Shown here piece by piece: positions 15,712 to 26,300 of a stretch of 64,000 bases of DNA; position 1 is the stretch's first letter; each line of letters starts with the position of its first letter. The notes under the pieces were generated by a model. The model saw only the letters and a list, made by a program, of their open reading frames with translations. It was not told where the DNA came from and made no database searches. This stretch comes from Lysobacter_C viscosus (GTDB taxonomy: Bacteria; Pseudomonadota; Gammaproteobacteria; Xanthomonadales; Xanthomonadaceae): the NCBI RefSeq assembly GCF_046600715.1, contig NZ_JBJMAV010000002.1:1-64000 (forward strand), written 5' to 3'. The position numbers and the translations under genes are program-made.

Positions 15712-17091
15712 ATGTCCCCGCACCCCGCCCATCCGGTCGATCCGGCCGACCTGCCCGACGGGCCGATCTGCGTCGGCTTCAGCGGGGGGCTGGATTCGAC
15801 CGTCCTGCTGCATGCGCTGTCGCGGCTGCCCGAGGCACGCGCCCTCGGCCTGCGTGCCGTCCACGTCCACCACGGGCTGCAGACGCAGGCGGACGCGTGG
15901 GCCGTGCACTGCGAGCAAGCGTGCCGCGTGTGGGACGTCCCTGTCGCCGTTCGCCTCGTGTCCGTCGCCCCCGGTGGTGAAGGACCCGAGGCGGCGGCCC
16001 GGGCAGCGCGGCGCGAAGCGTTCGCCGCCGAACTGCACCCGGGCGAATCGCTTGCCCTGGCACACCACCGCGACGACCAGGCCGAAACCGTGCTGATGCG
16101 CGCCCTGCGCGGCGCGGGGCCCGATGGGCTGTCGGCGATGGCGGTGTCGGTCCCGTTCGCCGCCGGCAGGCTGTGGCGACCGTTGCTGGCCCTGCCCCGG
16201 GCGGCGCTGCTGGCACATGCGCGCCAGCACGACCTGGTATGGATCGAGGACCCCAGCAACGCCGACACCGCGTTGGACCGCAATTTCCTGCGCCGCCAGG
16301 TGATGCCGCTGCTGCGCGAGCGCTGGCCGCACGCCGACGCCGCACTGGCGCGGGTGGGCGCACTGGCGGCCGAGTCGGTCGAACTGCTGGAAGAGGGCGA
16401 TGCACAGGCAATCGCGCAGGTCGCCGGGGCCGAGCCGACCTGCCTGTCGCGGCCTGCCCTGCTCGCCCTGCCGCGCGCCCGTCGGGCCCGCGTTCTGCGA
16501 CGCTGGGTGGCGTCGCTCGGACTGCCCCCGTTGCCGGGCAACGGCGTGGCGCGGATCGAGTCGGAGCTGCTGCAGGCGCCGCCGGACGCGGACGCCTGCT
16601 TCCAGTGGCACGGCGCGAACGTGCGCGCCTGGCGCGGGCTGCTGCATGCCGGCCCGGTACAGGCCCCCTTGCCGACCGACTGGCAGGTCGCGTGGGATGG
16701 TCGCCATGCGCTGCCCCTTCCGGGCGGCGGCGAACTCGCCCTGCAGGTCGACGCCGGGGCGCAGCGTTTCGACCCGCCGCTGACCGTCGGCGCCCGCCGC
16801 GGTGGCGAGCGGATCCACCTGCCCGGCCGCGCCCACGGCCACGCGCTCAAGCAGGTGCTGCAGGACCTCGGGGTCCCGCCGTGGCGGCGCGAGCGGCTGC
16901 CCCTGGCGTGGGACCGGGACGGCACGCTGTTGGCCGCCGGCGACGTGGCCTACTCGGCACGGTTCGATGCGTGGTTGCGCGAGCGTGGCGGGCGGCTGCG
17001 CTGGCAACCGACCGGCGTGCCGGTCGACCGCGCTGAGCGTGCGCCGGCCCATCCCGCGCGCGAGGACCATGCAGGCCGGCCTATCGATTGA
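15712..17091 (+). CDS. tilS: tRNA(Ile)-lysidine synthetase
   Basis: This 459-aa ATP-dependent enzyme converts C34 of the CAU-anticodon tRNA(Ile) to lysidine so that it reads AUA. The N-terminal PP-loop motif is SGGLDS (24-29), followed by VHVHHGLQ, LALAHHRDDQAETVLMR and the substrate-specificity segment EDPSNADTALDRNFLR. TilS-type C-terminal domains follow (IHLPGRAHGHALKQVLQDLGVPPWRRERLPL). Length is normal. It is followed after 31 bases by xseB on the same strand. Confidence 0.96.
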   Translation: MSPHPAHPVDPADLPDGPICVGFSGGLDSTVLLHALSRLPEARALGLRAVHVHHGLQTQADAWAVHCEQACRVWDVPVAVRLVSVAPGGEGPEAAARAARREAFAAELHPGESLALAHHRDDQAETVLMRALRGAGPDGLSAMAVSVPFAAGRLWRPLLALPRAALLAHARQHDLVWIEDPSNADTALDRNFLRRQVMPLLRERWPHADAALARVGALAAESVELLEEGDAQAIAQVAGAEPTCLSRPALLALPRARRARVLRRWVASLGLPPLPGNGVARIESELLQAPPDADACFQWHGANVRAWRGLLHAGPVQAPLPTDWQVAWDGRHALPLPGGGELALQVDAGAQRFDPPLTVGARRGGERIHLPGRAHGHALKQVLQDLGVPPWRRERLPLAWDRDGTLLAAGDVAYSARFDAWLRERGGRLRWQPTGVPVDRAERAPAHPAREDHAGRPID

Positions 17092-17122
17092 CCCGTCACC
17101 AGCGCCCCCCCACACTGGCGCG

Positions 17123-17413
17123 ATGCCACGCAAAGCCACCCCCGACACCGCCTCCGAAGCCTCACCGGTCGCCGATTTCGAAAAGTCGCTGGACTCGCTC
17201 GAGCAACTGGTCGAGAAGATGGAGCACGGCGAGATGAGCCTGGAAGACTCGCTCGCCGCCTACGAACGCGGCGTCGGCCTGTACCGCCGCTGCCAGGCGG
17301 CGCTGGAACAGGCCGAGCTGCGCGTGCGGCTGCTCAGCGACCCGCAGGATCCCGCCAGCGGCGCGCCGTTCCCGGGCCTGCCGTCGGACGCGCCGCCTGC
17401 CGATGACCGCTGA
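17123..17413 (+). CDS. xseB: Exodeoxyribonuclease VII small subunit
   Basis: This 96-aa subunit of exonuclease VII, which degrades single-stranded DNA, has the typical core FEKSLDSLEQLVEKMEHGEM, then SLEDSLAAYERGVGLYRRCQ and LEQAELRVRLL. Its last 11 bases overlap the start of ispA. The start at 17123 (MPRKATPD) gives a normal length with a short N-terminal extension; longer frames upstream overlap tilS. The large subunit gene xseA is not in the window. Confidence 0.95.
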   Translation: MPRKATPDTASEASPVADFEKSLDSLEQLVEKMEHGEMSLEDSLAAYERGVGLYRRCQAALEQAELRVRLLSDPQDPASGAPFPGLPSDAPPADDR

Positions 17414-18287
17414 CCCGCGCCTGGCCGGCTGGCGCGACCGCGCCGATGCCGCCCTCGCGCAGGTACTGCCCGACCCGGGATTGCGCCCCCGCCGCCTGCA
17501 CACCGCGATGCGCCATGCGGTGTTGCTGGGCGGCAAGCGCATGCGACCGCTGCTGGTCTACGCCGCCGGCACCCTGGCCGGTGCCGACGAGGCCACGCTG
17601 GACGCGCCTGCCGCGGCGGTCGAGCTGCTCCACGCGTACTCGCTGGTCCATGACGACCTGCCGTGCATGGACGACGATGCGCTGCGGCGCGGCCAGCCGA
17701 CGGTGCATGTCGCCTTCGACGAGGCCACCGCGGTGCTGGCCGGCGATGCGCTGCAGTCGCTGGCGCACCGGGTGCTGGCGGATGCCACCACCCCCGCGGC
17801 GACCACGGTCGCGATGCTCCGCACACTGGCCGAAGCCGCAGGCGCGGCCGGGATGTGCGGGGGGCAGGCGCTGGATATCGATGCCACCGGCGAAGGCGCC
17901 GCGGTAACGGTCGCCGAACTGGAGCGCCTGCACGCACTCAAGACCGGTGCACTGATCCGCGCGGCAGTCCGCATGGGTGGCCTGTGCGGCGATATGGAAC
18001 CCGCCGACCTGGAGCGACTGGACGGCTTTGCCGCCGCACTGGGGCTGGCGTTCCAGGTGCGCGATGACATCCTCGACGTAGAAGGCGACAGCGCCATCCT
18101 GGGCAAGACGGCCGGCAAGGATGCCGCGCAGGACAAGGCGACCTTCCCCGCGCTGATCGGCCTTGGCGATTCGCGCGCCCGGCTGGTCGCGCTGGTGGCG
18201 GAGATGGACGCGGCGCTGGCGCCGTTCGGCGAGGCGGCCGCGCCGCTGCGGGCGCTCGGCCGGCTGGCCGTGGAGCGCGATCGCTGA
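17403..18287 (+). CDS. ispA: Farnesyl diphosphate synthase (polyprenyl synthetase)
   Basis: This 294-aa enzyme condenses IPP with DMAPP and GPP to farnesyl diphosphate for quinones, undecaprenyl carrier and hopanoids. It has GGKRMRPLL (43-51), the first Asp-rich motif DDLPCMD (84-90), KTGALIRAAV and the second motif DDILD (221-225). The two extra residues in the first motif are typical of bacterial FPP synthases. It overlaps xseB by 11 bases. In many relatives dxs follows directly; here dxs lies 33.6 kb away. Confidence 0.96.
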   Translation: MTADPRLAGWRDRADAALAQVLPDPGLRPRRLHTAMRHAVLLGGKRMRPLLVYAAGTLAGADEATLDAPAAAVELLHAYSLVHDDLPCMDDDALRRGQPTVHVAFDEATAVLAGDALQSLAHRVLADATTPAATTVAMLRTLAEAAGAAGMCGGQALDIDATGEGAAVTVAELERLHALKTGALIRAAVRMGGLCGDMEPADLERLDGFAAALGLAFQVRDDILDVEGDSAILGKTAGKDAAQDKATFPALIGLGDSRARLVALVAEMDAALAPFGEAAAPLRALGRLAVERDR

Positions 18288-18305
18288 TGTCGCGCTTTGC
18301 GCTCA

Positions 18306-18376
18306 TGTAGGAGCGACGTCAGTCGCGACCTGCCTGGCCCCGGCGAGTCACCCGTCGCGGCTCGAGTCGCTCCCGC
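18306..18376. repeat. Pair of facing REP palindromes
   Basis: One REP (18306-18330, gagcgacgtcagtcgcg type) faces a degenerate inverted copy (18354-18376), giving a BIME of about 70 bases right after ispA. Confidence 0.7.
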
Positions 18377-18420
18377 AAGGACGCCGTGCAGCGTGTGAGA
18401 TCACCCGGGCGTGCTGCAAC

Positions 18421-18451
18421 GGAAAAGGCCGGCATCGCGCCGGCCTTTTCC
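18421..18451. terminator. Bidirectional intrinsic terminator between ispA and DUF4870 gene
   Basis: A perfect 13-bp stem (18421-18433 with 18439-18451; arm ggaaaaggccggc) carries a T run on both strands. It can end the xseB-ispA transcript and the convergent DUF4870 transcript. Confidence 0.85.
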
Positions 18452-18472
18452 GTATTCGGCTCCCCGTGGTGG

Positions 18473-18919
18473 CTACTTCACCAGGCGGATCGCGAACGGG
18501 TACCGGTATGCCACGCCTTCGTTGGCCTTGATGCCGGCGATGATGGTCAGCACCAGCCACGCCAGGCCCACGATCAGCCCCAACGGAAGCGTCAGCACGA
18601 TGCCGATGCCCAGGGTGCCCAGGGTCAGCACCAGCAGCACGAAGAACACCGCGGCCACGGTCAGGTTGAAGTTCAACGCCTCCTTGGCCTGGTCATCGAC
18701 GAAGGGCATGGTGTCCTTCTTGATCATCCAGATGATCAATGGCCCGATGAAGCAGCCGACGCTGAAGGCCCAGCCGCCGGTGACCACGCCACCGACCAGG
18801 GCCGACAGGTGGGCGTACATCGCCCACTGGCGCTGCTCGGCGGAAATACCGCCGGTTGCGGTCGTGGTGTCACCGTCGGTTTCCGTCACCGGCGGCGGTT
18901 GCTGTTCGAAATCGCTCAT
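18473..18919 (-). CDS. DUF4870 membrane protein, copy 1
   Basis: This 148-aa protein has an acidic, Gln/Thr-rich N-terminus of about 30 residues and three hydrophobic segments (near 33-62, 85-105, 108-128). The family marks are WAMYAHLSALVG, the charged loop KKDTMPFVDDQAKEALNFNLT and the ending YRYPFAIRLVK. The function of DUF4870 is unknown. It lies next to a paralogue on the same strand. Confidence 0.88.
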   Translation of the reverse strand: MSDFEQQPPPVTETDGDTTTATGGISAEQRQWAMYAHLSALVGGVVTGGWAFSVGCFIGPLIIWMIKKDTMPFVDDQAKEALNFNLTVAAVFFVLLVLTLGTLGIGIVLTLPLGLIVGLAWLVLTIIAGIKANEGVAYRYPFAIRLVK

Positions 18920-18992
18920 TACGTCCCCTCCTGGGTGGATTGTCCCCCGCGCGACACTCTCCGCGCCCTGCGGGGGCGGGTCAAGCGCACGC

Positions 18993-19448
18993 CTAGCCCA
19001 GCAGGCGGATGCTCAGCGGGTAGCGGTACGCACGGCCCTCCCACGCGGCGACCATTGCCAGGATGCTGCCGACCAGCCAGAGCAGGGCGATACCGGCGAC
19101 CGCGACCAGCAGCATCAGGCCCGCCGGGATCGTCAGCAGCAGCCCCAGTCCCAGCGTGATGATGCTGATGCCGACCAGAGCGATGCCGATGGCGACCGCG
19201 ATGCAGCTGTAGATCAGCATCGACAGGTTGAAGTTGACCGCCTCCAGCGCGTGGTCGGCGACGAAGCGCGAATCGTCGCGCTTGAGCAGCCACACCGCCA
19301 GCGCACCGACCACCCCGGCCACGCCGACCAGCCAGCTGGTCATCAGCGCCAGCAGCAGTGCTGCCAGGTGAGCGGCCAGCGCCCACTGGCGCTCGCTGGT
19401 GGAAGGCGTGGTGGTGACGAGGGACGAATCGTGGACCGAGGCATTCAT
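18993..19448 (-). CDS. DUF4870 membrane protein, copy 2
   Basis: This 151-aa paralogue of the downstream neighbour has the same layout: WALAAHLAALLL, the loop RDDSRFVADHALEAVNFNLS and the ending YRYPLSIRLLG. The two sequences have clearly diverged, so the duplication is not recent. The gap to copy 1 is 73 bases, compatible with one transcript. No role is known. Confidence 0.87.
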   Translation of the reverse strand: MNASVHDSSLVTTTPSTSERQWALAAHLAALLLALMTSWLVGVAGVVGALAVWLLKRDDSRFVADHALEAVNFNLSMLIYSCIAVAIGIALVGISIITLGLGLLLTIPAGLMLLVAVAGIALLWLVGSILAMVAAWEGRAYRYPLSIRLLG

Positions 19449-19596
19449 GGCCGGACTCCAGCGCCGGTCATGGGGCCGGCGTGCCTGTACAAGATCGTGC
19501 CGGAAGCGCCCCGCTTCAACCCAACCGATGGGCTAGGGGCGACGCGGCGCCCTTCCGGGCGCGTCCGGGCCGCGGGTGCCGTGCCGGGCTGGCTGC

Positions 19597-20976
19597 TCAG
19601 TCCTCTGCCGCCCCGCCAGCCACGGTCATGCGTCCGAGCAGGATCGAGCCGGTGCGCACGTGCGAACGCGGATCGACGTCGCTGCCCACCGCCTCGATCG
19701 CCTGGAACATGGTCCTGAGGTTGCCGGCGATGGTGATGCCATCGACGGGATAGGCGATGCGGCCGTCCTCGATCCAGAACCCGGCGGCGCCGCGCGAATA
19801 GTCGCCGGTGATGGCGTTGACGCCCTGCCCCATCAGTTCGGTCACCAGCAGGCCACGGCCCATGCCAGCCAGCATCGAGTCCAGGTCCCCGGCGTTGGAT
19901 GCCACCTGCAGGTTGTGCACGCCACCGGCGTTGCCGGTGGTCTGCAGCCCAAGCCGGCGCGCGGAGTAGCTGCCCAGTACGTAGCGCTGCAGCACGCCCC
20001 CGCTCACCAGCGGCGACTCGCGCGTGGCCACGCCCTCGGCGTCGAACGATGCCGAGCGCAACCCGCGCGGCAGGAACGGCCGCTCCTCGATCGAGAACCA
20101 GTCCGGGAACAACTGCGTGCCGGCGCTGTCGAGCAGGAAGCTGGACTTGCGATACAACGCGCCGCCCGACACCGCGCCGATCAGGTGGCCGATCAGCGAG
20201 CGAGCGACCTCCGCCGCGAACACGACCGGATAGTGGCCGGTGGCGATCGGACGCGGTGCCAGCCGCGACACCGCACGCTCACCCGCCCTGCGGCCGATGG
20301 CGACGGCACTTTCCAGTTCGTCGGCCGCCAGCGCGATGCTGTACCAGCCCCCGCGTTGCATCGCGTCGCCGTGGCCGGCGATAAGCGCGCAGCCGATGCT
20401 GTGCTGGGTGCTGCGCTCGCGGCCGACGAAGCCGTGGGAATTGGCATACACGCCCAGGCTGGTGCCGCTGCCGACCGAAGCGCCGTCGGAGTTGCCGATG
20501 CGGGCATCGACGGCCTGGCCGGCGGCTTCCGCCGCCAGCGCCAGGTCGATTGCCTGGTCGGCGTCCACCGCCCACGGGTGCCAGCTGTCGAACTCGCGCA
20601 GGTCGGTCGACATCAGGTCCGCGTCGGCCAGCCCGGCGGCGGGATCGTCCTCGGTGTGGCGGGCGATCGCGCAGGCCTGTTCGACGGTGGACTCCAGGCT
20701 CTCCTCGCGCAGGTCGGCGGTGCTGGCACTGCCCCTGCGGGTGCCGAAGTAGACGGTGACGGCGATGCCGCGGTCGCGGGTGGACTCGACGGTTTCCACC
20801 TCGCCCATGCGCACGTTGACGTTGAGCCCGGTTTCCTCCGAGCACGAAACCTCCGACTGGCTGGCGCCACGGCGGCGTGCGCTGGCGACCAGGCGACGGG
20901 ACAGGTCGGCGAGCGCGTCCAGGCGCACGTCGCTGTCGACCAGGTTGGGTGAATCGGGGGAGGCGATGGCGTTCAA
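19597..20976 (-). CDS. pmbA: Metalloprotease-associated protein PmbA/TldE
   Basis: This 459-aa partner of TldD forms the TldD/TldE heterodimeric peptidase that cuts unfolded peptides (microcin B17 precursor, CcdA antitoxin in E. coli). It has the PmbA-type C-terminus (YVLGSYSARRLGLQTTGNAGG, then GVNAITGDYSRGAAGFWIEDGRI), and like other PmbA proteins lacks the HExxxH zinc site of TldD. No ATG fits the 5' end. The likely start is TTG at 20976, 8 bases after AGGA, giving the normal length. It is divergent from yjgA. Confidence 0.93.
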   Translation of the reverse strand: MNAIASPDSPNLVDSDVRLDALADLSRRLVASARRRGASQSEVSCSEETGLNVNVRMGEVETVESTRDRGIAVTVYFGTRRGSASTADLREESLESTVEQACAIARHTEDDPAAGLADADLMSTDLREFDSWHPWAVDADQAIDLALAAEAAGQAVDARIGNSDGASVGSGTSLGVYANSHGFVGRERSTQHSIGCALIAGHGDAMQRGGWYSIALAADELESAVAIGRRAGERAVSRLAPRPIATGHYPVVFAAEVARSLIGHLIGAVSGGALYRKSSFLLDSAGTQLFPDWFSIEERPFLPRGLRSASFDAEGVATRESPLVSGGVLQRYVLGSYSARRLGLQTTGNAGGVHNLQVASNAGDLDSMLAGMGRGLLVTELMGQGVNAITGDYSRGAAGFWIEDGRIAYPVDGITIAGNLRTMFQAIEAVGSDVDPRSHVRTGSILLGRMTVAGGAAED

Positions 20977-21073
20977 TGGCTTATCCTGTTTTGCGTCGTC
21001 CCGGGCTTCGCCGCGGGATCCGTTTTTTCTGTACCGGGCCGCGGGGCATGGAGCCGCGCAGGCGCCGGACGAC

Positions 21074-21664
21074 ATGGGACCGATACGAATGCGCGGCATC
21101 GATGAAGACACCGGCGAATACCGTGGCGACAGCCGCAGCCAGCAGCGACGCGAAGCGCTGGAGGTACTGGCACTGGGCGAGCAACTGGTGGCGCTGACCG
21201 ATGCCCAGCTGGCCAAGCTGCCGATACCCGAAAACCTGCTGCCGCATATCCTGGACACCCGCCGCATCACTTCGCACATCGCCCGCAAGCGGCAGATGGC
21301 GTACCTGGCCAAGCAGATGCGACGCGAGGACGACGAAACGCTGGAGGCCATCCGCGACGCGCTGGATGAAAAGGGCGACGCCGCCCGGCGCGAAACCGCG
21401 GCCATGCACCGGGTCGAGAACTGGCGCGAGCGGCTGATCGACGAGGGCGACGTGGCCCTGGGCGAACTGCTGGAGGAGTACCCGTCGGCCGACCGCCAGC
21501 ACCTGCGGCAACTGGTGCGCAACACGCTGGAAGAACGCAAGCGCAACAAGCCGCCGCGCGCGTACCGGGAACTGTTCCGGGAGCTGCGGGGGCTGCTGCT
21601 GGGGGGCGCGTCGGCCGAAAGCGGGGATGAGGACGCGGGCGAAGGCGAAGACGGCAGGCCCTAG
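21074..21664 (+). CDS. yjgA: YjgA/DarP family ribosome-associated protein (DUF615)
   Basis: This 196-aa highly charged helical protein is related to E. coli YjgA, which joins late 50S subunit assembly intermediates. Family marks are SRSQQRREALEVLALGEQLVAL, PENLLPHILDTRRITSHIARKRQ and HRVENWRERLIDEG. It sits between tldD and pmbA, as in many gammaproteobacteria. The start is 21074 or 21089; the latter is 8 bases after GGGA. The acidic tail (SGDEDAGEGEDG) is an unremarkable extension. Confidence 0.92.
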   Translation: MGPIRMRGIDEDTGEYRGDSRSQQRREALEVLALGEQLVALTDAQLAKLPIPENLLPHILDTRRITSHIARKRQMAYLAKQMRREDDETLEAIRDALDEKGDAARRETAAMHRVENWRERLIDEGDVALGELLEEYPSADRQHLRQLVRNTLEERKRNKPPRAYRELFRELRGLLLGGASAESGDEDAGEGEDGRP

Positions 21665-21726
21665 CGCGTTCCGCGCGCGGAAACCTGGAGCGGGCACGGC
21701 CGGCGCCATCGCTTGCACGGCCCGGC

Positions 21727-23169
21727 TCACGCCTGCGTGCCACCCACGGTCAGACCCTCGATCAGCAGCGACGGCTGCCCGACGCCCACCGGCACGCTCT
21801 GGCCGTCCTTGCCGCACACGCCCACGCCCTCGTCCAGCGCCAGGTCGTGGCCGACCATGCGCACCTTCTGCATCGTTTCGGGTCCGTTGCCGATCAGTGT
21901 CGCGCCCTTGACCGGGGCGGTCACCTTGCCGTCCTCGATCAGGTAGGCCTCGGTGGCCGAGAACACGTACTTGCCGCTGGTGATGTCGACCTGCCCGCCG
22001 CCGAAGTTCACCGCGTACAGGCCGCGCTTGACCGAGCGGATCATGTCCGCGGGATCGTCGTTGCCGGCACGCATGTAGGTATTGGTCATGCGCGGCATGG
22101 TCAGGTGCGCGAAGGACTCGCGGCGGCCATTGCCGGTGGGCGCCACGCCCATCAGCCGGGCATTGAGCGTGTCCTGCATGTACCCGACAAGCACGCCGTC
22201 CTCGATCAGCGTGGTGCACTGGGTCGGGTGGCCCTCGTCGTCCACGTTGAGCGAGCCACGGCGCCCCGGGAGCGTGCCGTCGTCGACGATGGTGACGCCC
22301 GGCGAGGCCACCCGCTGGCCCATGCGTCCGGCATAGGTGGAGGTGCCCTTGCGGTTGAAATCGCCTTCCAGGCCATGGCCGACGGCTTCGTGCAGCAGCA
22401 CGCCGGGCCAGCCGTTGCCCAGCACCACCGGCATGATGCCGGCCGGGGCGTCGACCGCCTCCAGGTTGACCAGCGCCTGGCGCAGCGCCTCGCGGGCGAA
22501 ACCCTCGGGCTTGCCGTCACCCAGCAGCTCGGCATAGCCGTAGCGCCCGCCGCCACCGGAGTAGCCGCTCTCGCGCCGTCCGCCCTGCTCGACGATCACC
22601 TGAACGTTGAAGCGCACCAGCGGGCGCACGTCCGCGGCCAGCACGCCGTCGCTGCGCGCCACCAGCATGGTGTCCAGGCTGCCCGACAGGCTCACGACCA
22701 CCTGGGTCACCCGCGGGTCGGCGGCGCGCACGTAGCGGTCGATGCGGCGCAGCGCTTCGACCTTTTCCTCGTTGGGCAACGAGTCGATCGGATCCTCGGG
22801 TCGGTACAGGTCGCGCCCCTGGCTGCGCACCCGCGTGCGCGTGGCGATGCTGGAACCGTCACGCGCGATGGCGCGCGCCGACTTCGCGGCCAGTTGCAGC
22901 GCCTCGCCATTGATCTCGTCCGAGTACGCGAAGCCGGTCTTCTCGCCGCTGATCGCGCGTACCCCCACGCCCTGCTCGATGGAATGGGCCCCGTTCTTGA
23001 CGGTGCCGTCCTCCACCGTCCAGCTCTCGTGGCGGGAGTGCTGGAAGTAGAGGTCGCCGAAGTCCACGCCGGGCCCCAGCAATGCACCGAACGCACGGTC
23101 CAGCCCCCCGGTGTCGAGGCCGGCAGGCAGCAGCAGGCGGGATTCGGCGAGTTGCAGGGGCAGGGTCAT
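21727..23169 (-). CDS. tldD: Metalloprotease TldD
   Basis: This 480-aa catalytic subunit of the TldD/TldE protease carries the zinc site HEAVGH (260-265, HExxxH) and a conserved cysteine in GVGVCGKDGQ near the C-terminus as third ligand candidate. Other family blocks are GVRAISGEKTGFAYSDEI and NTYMRAGNDDP. The start at 23169 gives the normal length. It lies 164 bases downstream of yhdP on the same strand and faces yjgA; the partner pmbA is encoded about 750 bases further on. Confidence 0.96.
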   Translation of the reverse strand: MTLPLQLAESRLLLPAGLDTGGLDRAFGALLGPGVDFGDLYFQHSRHESWTVEDGTVKNGAHSIEQGVGVRAISGEKTGFAYSDEINGEALQLAAKSARAIARDGSSIATRTRVRSQGRDLYRPEDPIDSLPNEEKVEALRRIDRYVRAADPRVTQVVVSLSGSLDTMLVARSDGVLAADVRPLVRFNVQVIVEQGGRRESGYSGGGGRYGYAELLGDGKPEGFAREALRQALVNLEAVDAPAGIMPVVLGNGWPGVLLHEAVGHGLEGDFNRKGTSTYAGRMGQRVASPGVTIVDDGTLPGRRGSLNVDDEGHPTQCTTLIEDGVLVGYMQDTLNARLMGVAPTGNGRRESFAHLTMPRMTNTYMRAGNDDPADMIRSVKRGLYAVNFGGGQVDITSGKYVFSATEAYLIEDGKVTAPVKGATLIGNGPETMQKVRMVGHDLALDEGVGVCGKDGQSVPVGVGQPSLLIEGLTVGGTQA

Positions 23170-23333
23170 GGCGGGGTCTGGAAGTGGGGGGACGTGTGTC
23201 GGTGGTGGCGGGCAGGATCCCGCCCGCGCCGGCGCGGTCGATACCGGCAGGGCGCCGGGCCCGGACGATAGCTGCGACACCGACGTCGATCCCTCCAGAT
23301 GGAGGCCGCGGCGCCGCGAATCAACCGCGCGCA

Positions 23334-26300
23334 TCAGCCCCCGGCGGGCTTGCCGGCCGCGACCGGGCGCGCGGACCGCTCATCGACGACCTGCACGTCC
23401 GGATCCGACCAGGGGCCGGTCACCCGGTAGGTGCGCGCCGCGATCTCGCCCAGGGGCCGGCTCAGCACGGCGTTGGCGGCCGCGCCCAGGGCGGCGCCGA
23501 CCGGGCCGCCGGCCAGCGCACCCACGGCCGTCAGCAGGTTGCCGGTCTTGGGCCGGACCTCGATGGTCTGGTCGAAACGCTCGCGCAGCAGGTCGGCGTG
23601 CCCGCGTATGGCGATGGCCGCGGCGGGACCGTCGATCCGCAGCCCTTCGCTCCGGGCCTGGCCGTCGGCGAACCGCACGCTGCCCTGGATCCGGTTGAAC
23701 GCGAAGCCCTTGGCGAAGAAGTCGCGGAAATCGAGCGTGAGCCGGCGCGGCAGCTCGGCAATGGACAGCAGGCCGAGGACCCGGCCGGCGCCCGGCTCGA
23801 CTTCCAGCAACCGGCCGTCGCGCGCATCCAGGGTCAGCACACCTTCCAGCGCGGCCAGCGAAAAGACCCCGGGGCTGCCGGCCCAGCCCACGTCCACGTG
23901 CATGTTGCCGTCGCCGCCCGCGATCCGGCCGCCCAGCCCCAGGCCCTGCATCAGCGCGCCGATGTCGTCACTGTCGACGCCGGCCACCAGGTGGGTGCGT
24001 GCGGCGGTACCGCGGCCGGTCCAGGCGCCGGTGACGTCGATCGCCTGGTCGCGCGCGCGCGCCTGAAGGCGTTCCACCCGCAGGCCGGCCGCGGTCGGGC
24101 GTGAGCGAAAGGTCACCGCACCCAGCGTGGCATCGGCGACCCGCATGTCGGCGATGTCCAGTGACAGCGGCGGGATCCTGGCCGGGTCGATGCCTGCACC
24201 GGCAGCACCGGCGGCTGGTGCCACCGAGCCGGGCGCTGCCCTGGGGTCGCCCGCGACATCCGCCGCCGGAGTCCGGGTGCGCCCGTCCGGGCCTTTGGCT
24301 GCAGGGGTGCCGGCCGATGCGGTCCGCCAGTGCACCCGCTGGAACCGGCCGGTGACCGTGGCGCCCCCCGCGGGAACCGACAGCGAACCTTGCAGGGCGG
24401 GCCCCTGCACGCGGACCGCCAGTGCACCGGCGGGGGCGGGCTGGACGCTAACGCGCCCATCAGGGAACGTGCCGCCCAGCAGCTCCAGCCGTCCGGCATG
24501 CACGTCCACCTGCCGCAGCGGAAGCCCGCCACTGCCAGCGTCGGTGGGACCCGACGCAGCGGCGCGGGCCAGTCCGATCCAGCCGATGGCGTCGAGCCGA
24601 TCCGCACGGCCACCGGCGACCAGCCCGTGTGGGGGCGGCGCCGGCGCGCGTGCCGCGCCCAGCTCGACCCGGACGCCAGTGCGGCCCGCCTGCTGGCGAA
24701 CCCGCAGCGCCGTCCGGCCACCTAGGTTTACCTCGACGTCGCCCCGGCTTACCGGCAGCGGCATCGATACCCGGGTCGGCCAGGCGGCGCCGGCGGCTTT
24801 GTCGAGCGGTGCCGGCAACGCCAGCGAAGTACCGGCCAGGTCCGATGCCAGTTCCAGCCGCGCCTGTCCTCCCCGCGCCACCGCGAGGTCGACCGTCCAG
24901 TCCGAGCGGCCGGCCATGTGCTTTGCCAGCCAGTCCAGTTGCGGCACCCGCGCCACCAGCGCCTGGGCACCCAGTTCGGCGGCAAGGGCCGCTTCGAACA
25001 CGTTCCCGGCAGTGTCGACCCCGCCTCCGGCACGCAGCGACAGTCGCGAGGGGCGGCCTTCGAGCAGCGCCTGCAGACCGTCGGCGCGGAAGCCGTCACG
25101 CGCATAGTCGGCGCGACCGCGCACCTGGGTGAATACCAGGTCCCAGCGCGGGTCCGCCAGGCGCACCCCGCGCAGGTCGACATGGCCATCTATCCGGGTC
25201 GCCAGACCCTGCCCCAGCGGCATGGCGAGCTTGAACCCCACCCCGGCCGGTCCGGCCGCCTGCAGGTTGGCCAGCGTTTCGGCGTGCGCCTTGCGCAGCG
25301 GGCTCTCGCGCAGCACCGCCAGCAGTCGCGTGGCCTCGGTATCGGCCTGCGCCTGCACGGTCAGGGTGCCGCCGCGGTAGTGGTCGATGCCGGCCTGCAG
25401 GTCGCCGATGGCGATGCCTGCGAGCGCTGCCACGCCCTGCAGCCGGACCCCATCGGCGGCGAGCTCGACCGTCCCCTCCAGGCTGTCCACCGCGGGCCAG
25501 TCGGGACGGAACTTCACCACACCGTCGCGGATGCGGCCGCTGGCCTCGAAGCGGCCGTCGCCGGCGGCGAATGGCCACTGGTCGAGGTCGCCCGACACCA
25601 GCGCGCGCCCGTCCTCCACGCGACCGCCCACCAGTGCTTCATCTAGCCAGCGCACCACGGCCGGCGGCATGCAATGCCGGACCCAGAACCCCTTGGCCGA
25701 GGGCAGCGCGACCGTCCCGATCCGCGCCGCCAGGTCCACGCGCGGCCGGGTGCCATCGCCTTGCCACCAGACGTGGCCACGCAGGTCCATGTCCAGGACG
25801 TCGCCATCGACCTTCAACCCACCGGTGCCGACCTGCCAGCCATCGCCCGCACGCCACGCGGACACCTCGCCGGCAAGCCGCGCCTGGTGCTTGCGCCCGA
25901 ACGCGCGCGGCCAATCGACCGTCACGAGGGAACCCGGTTCGGCCTGGAACCCCACCCCGTGCGCATCGGCGAACACCTCCCCGGCAATGCCCGAGACCCC
26001 CGGCGAGCCACCCAGGGGCCTGAAGCCGGCGCCGGCGAGCCGGCCCCGTGCCCGTTCCAGGAGGCCGTCTTCGGCGTGCAGTTCAACGTCGAGCAGCCGC
26101 CCGTACACCTGCGACCGCTCCATCCAGTCGCGCCACGCCGGGGGCACCCGGCCGCTGAGCCCGGCCACCTCGGCCAGCGGCGCAAGGTCGATCCGGCGGG
26201 CGACCAGCGCCACGCTGCGCCCGCCGGCCAGCGACACGTGGTCGTACACGGCCTTGCCACCCTCCACCGCATCGACCTGCAGGGCCGGAACGTCCAGCTG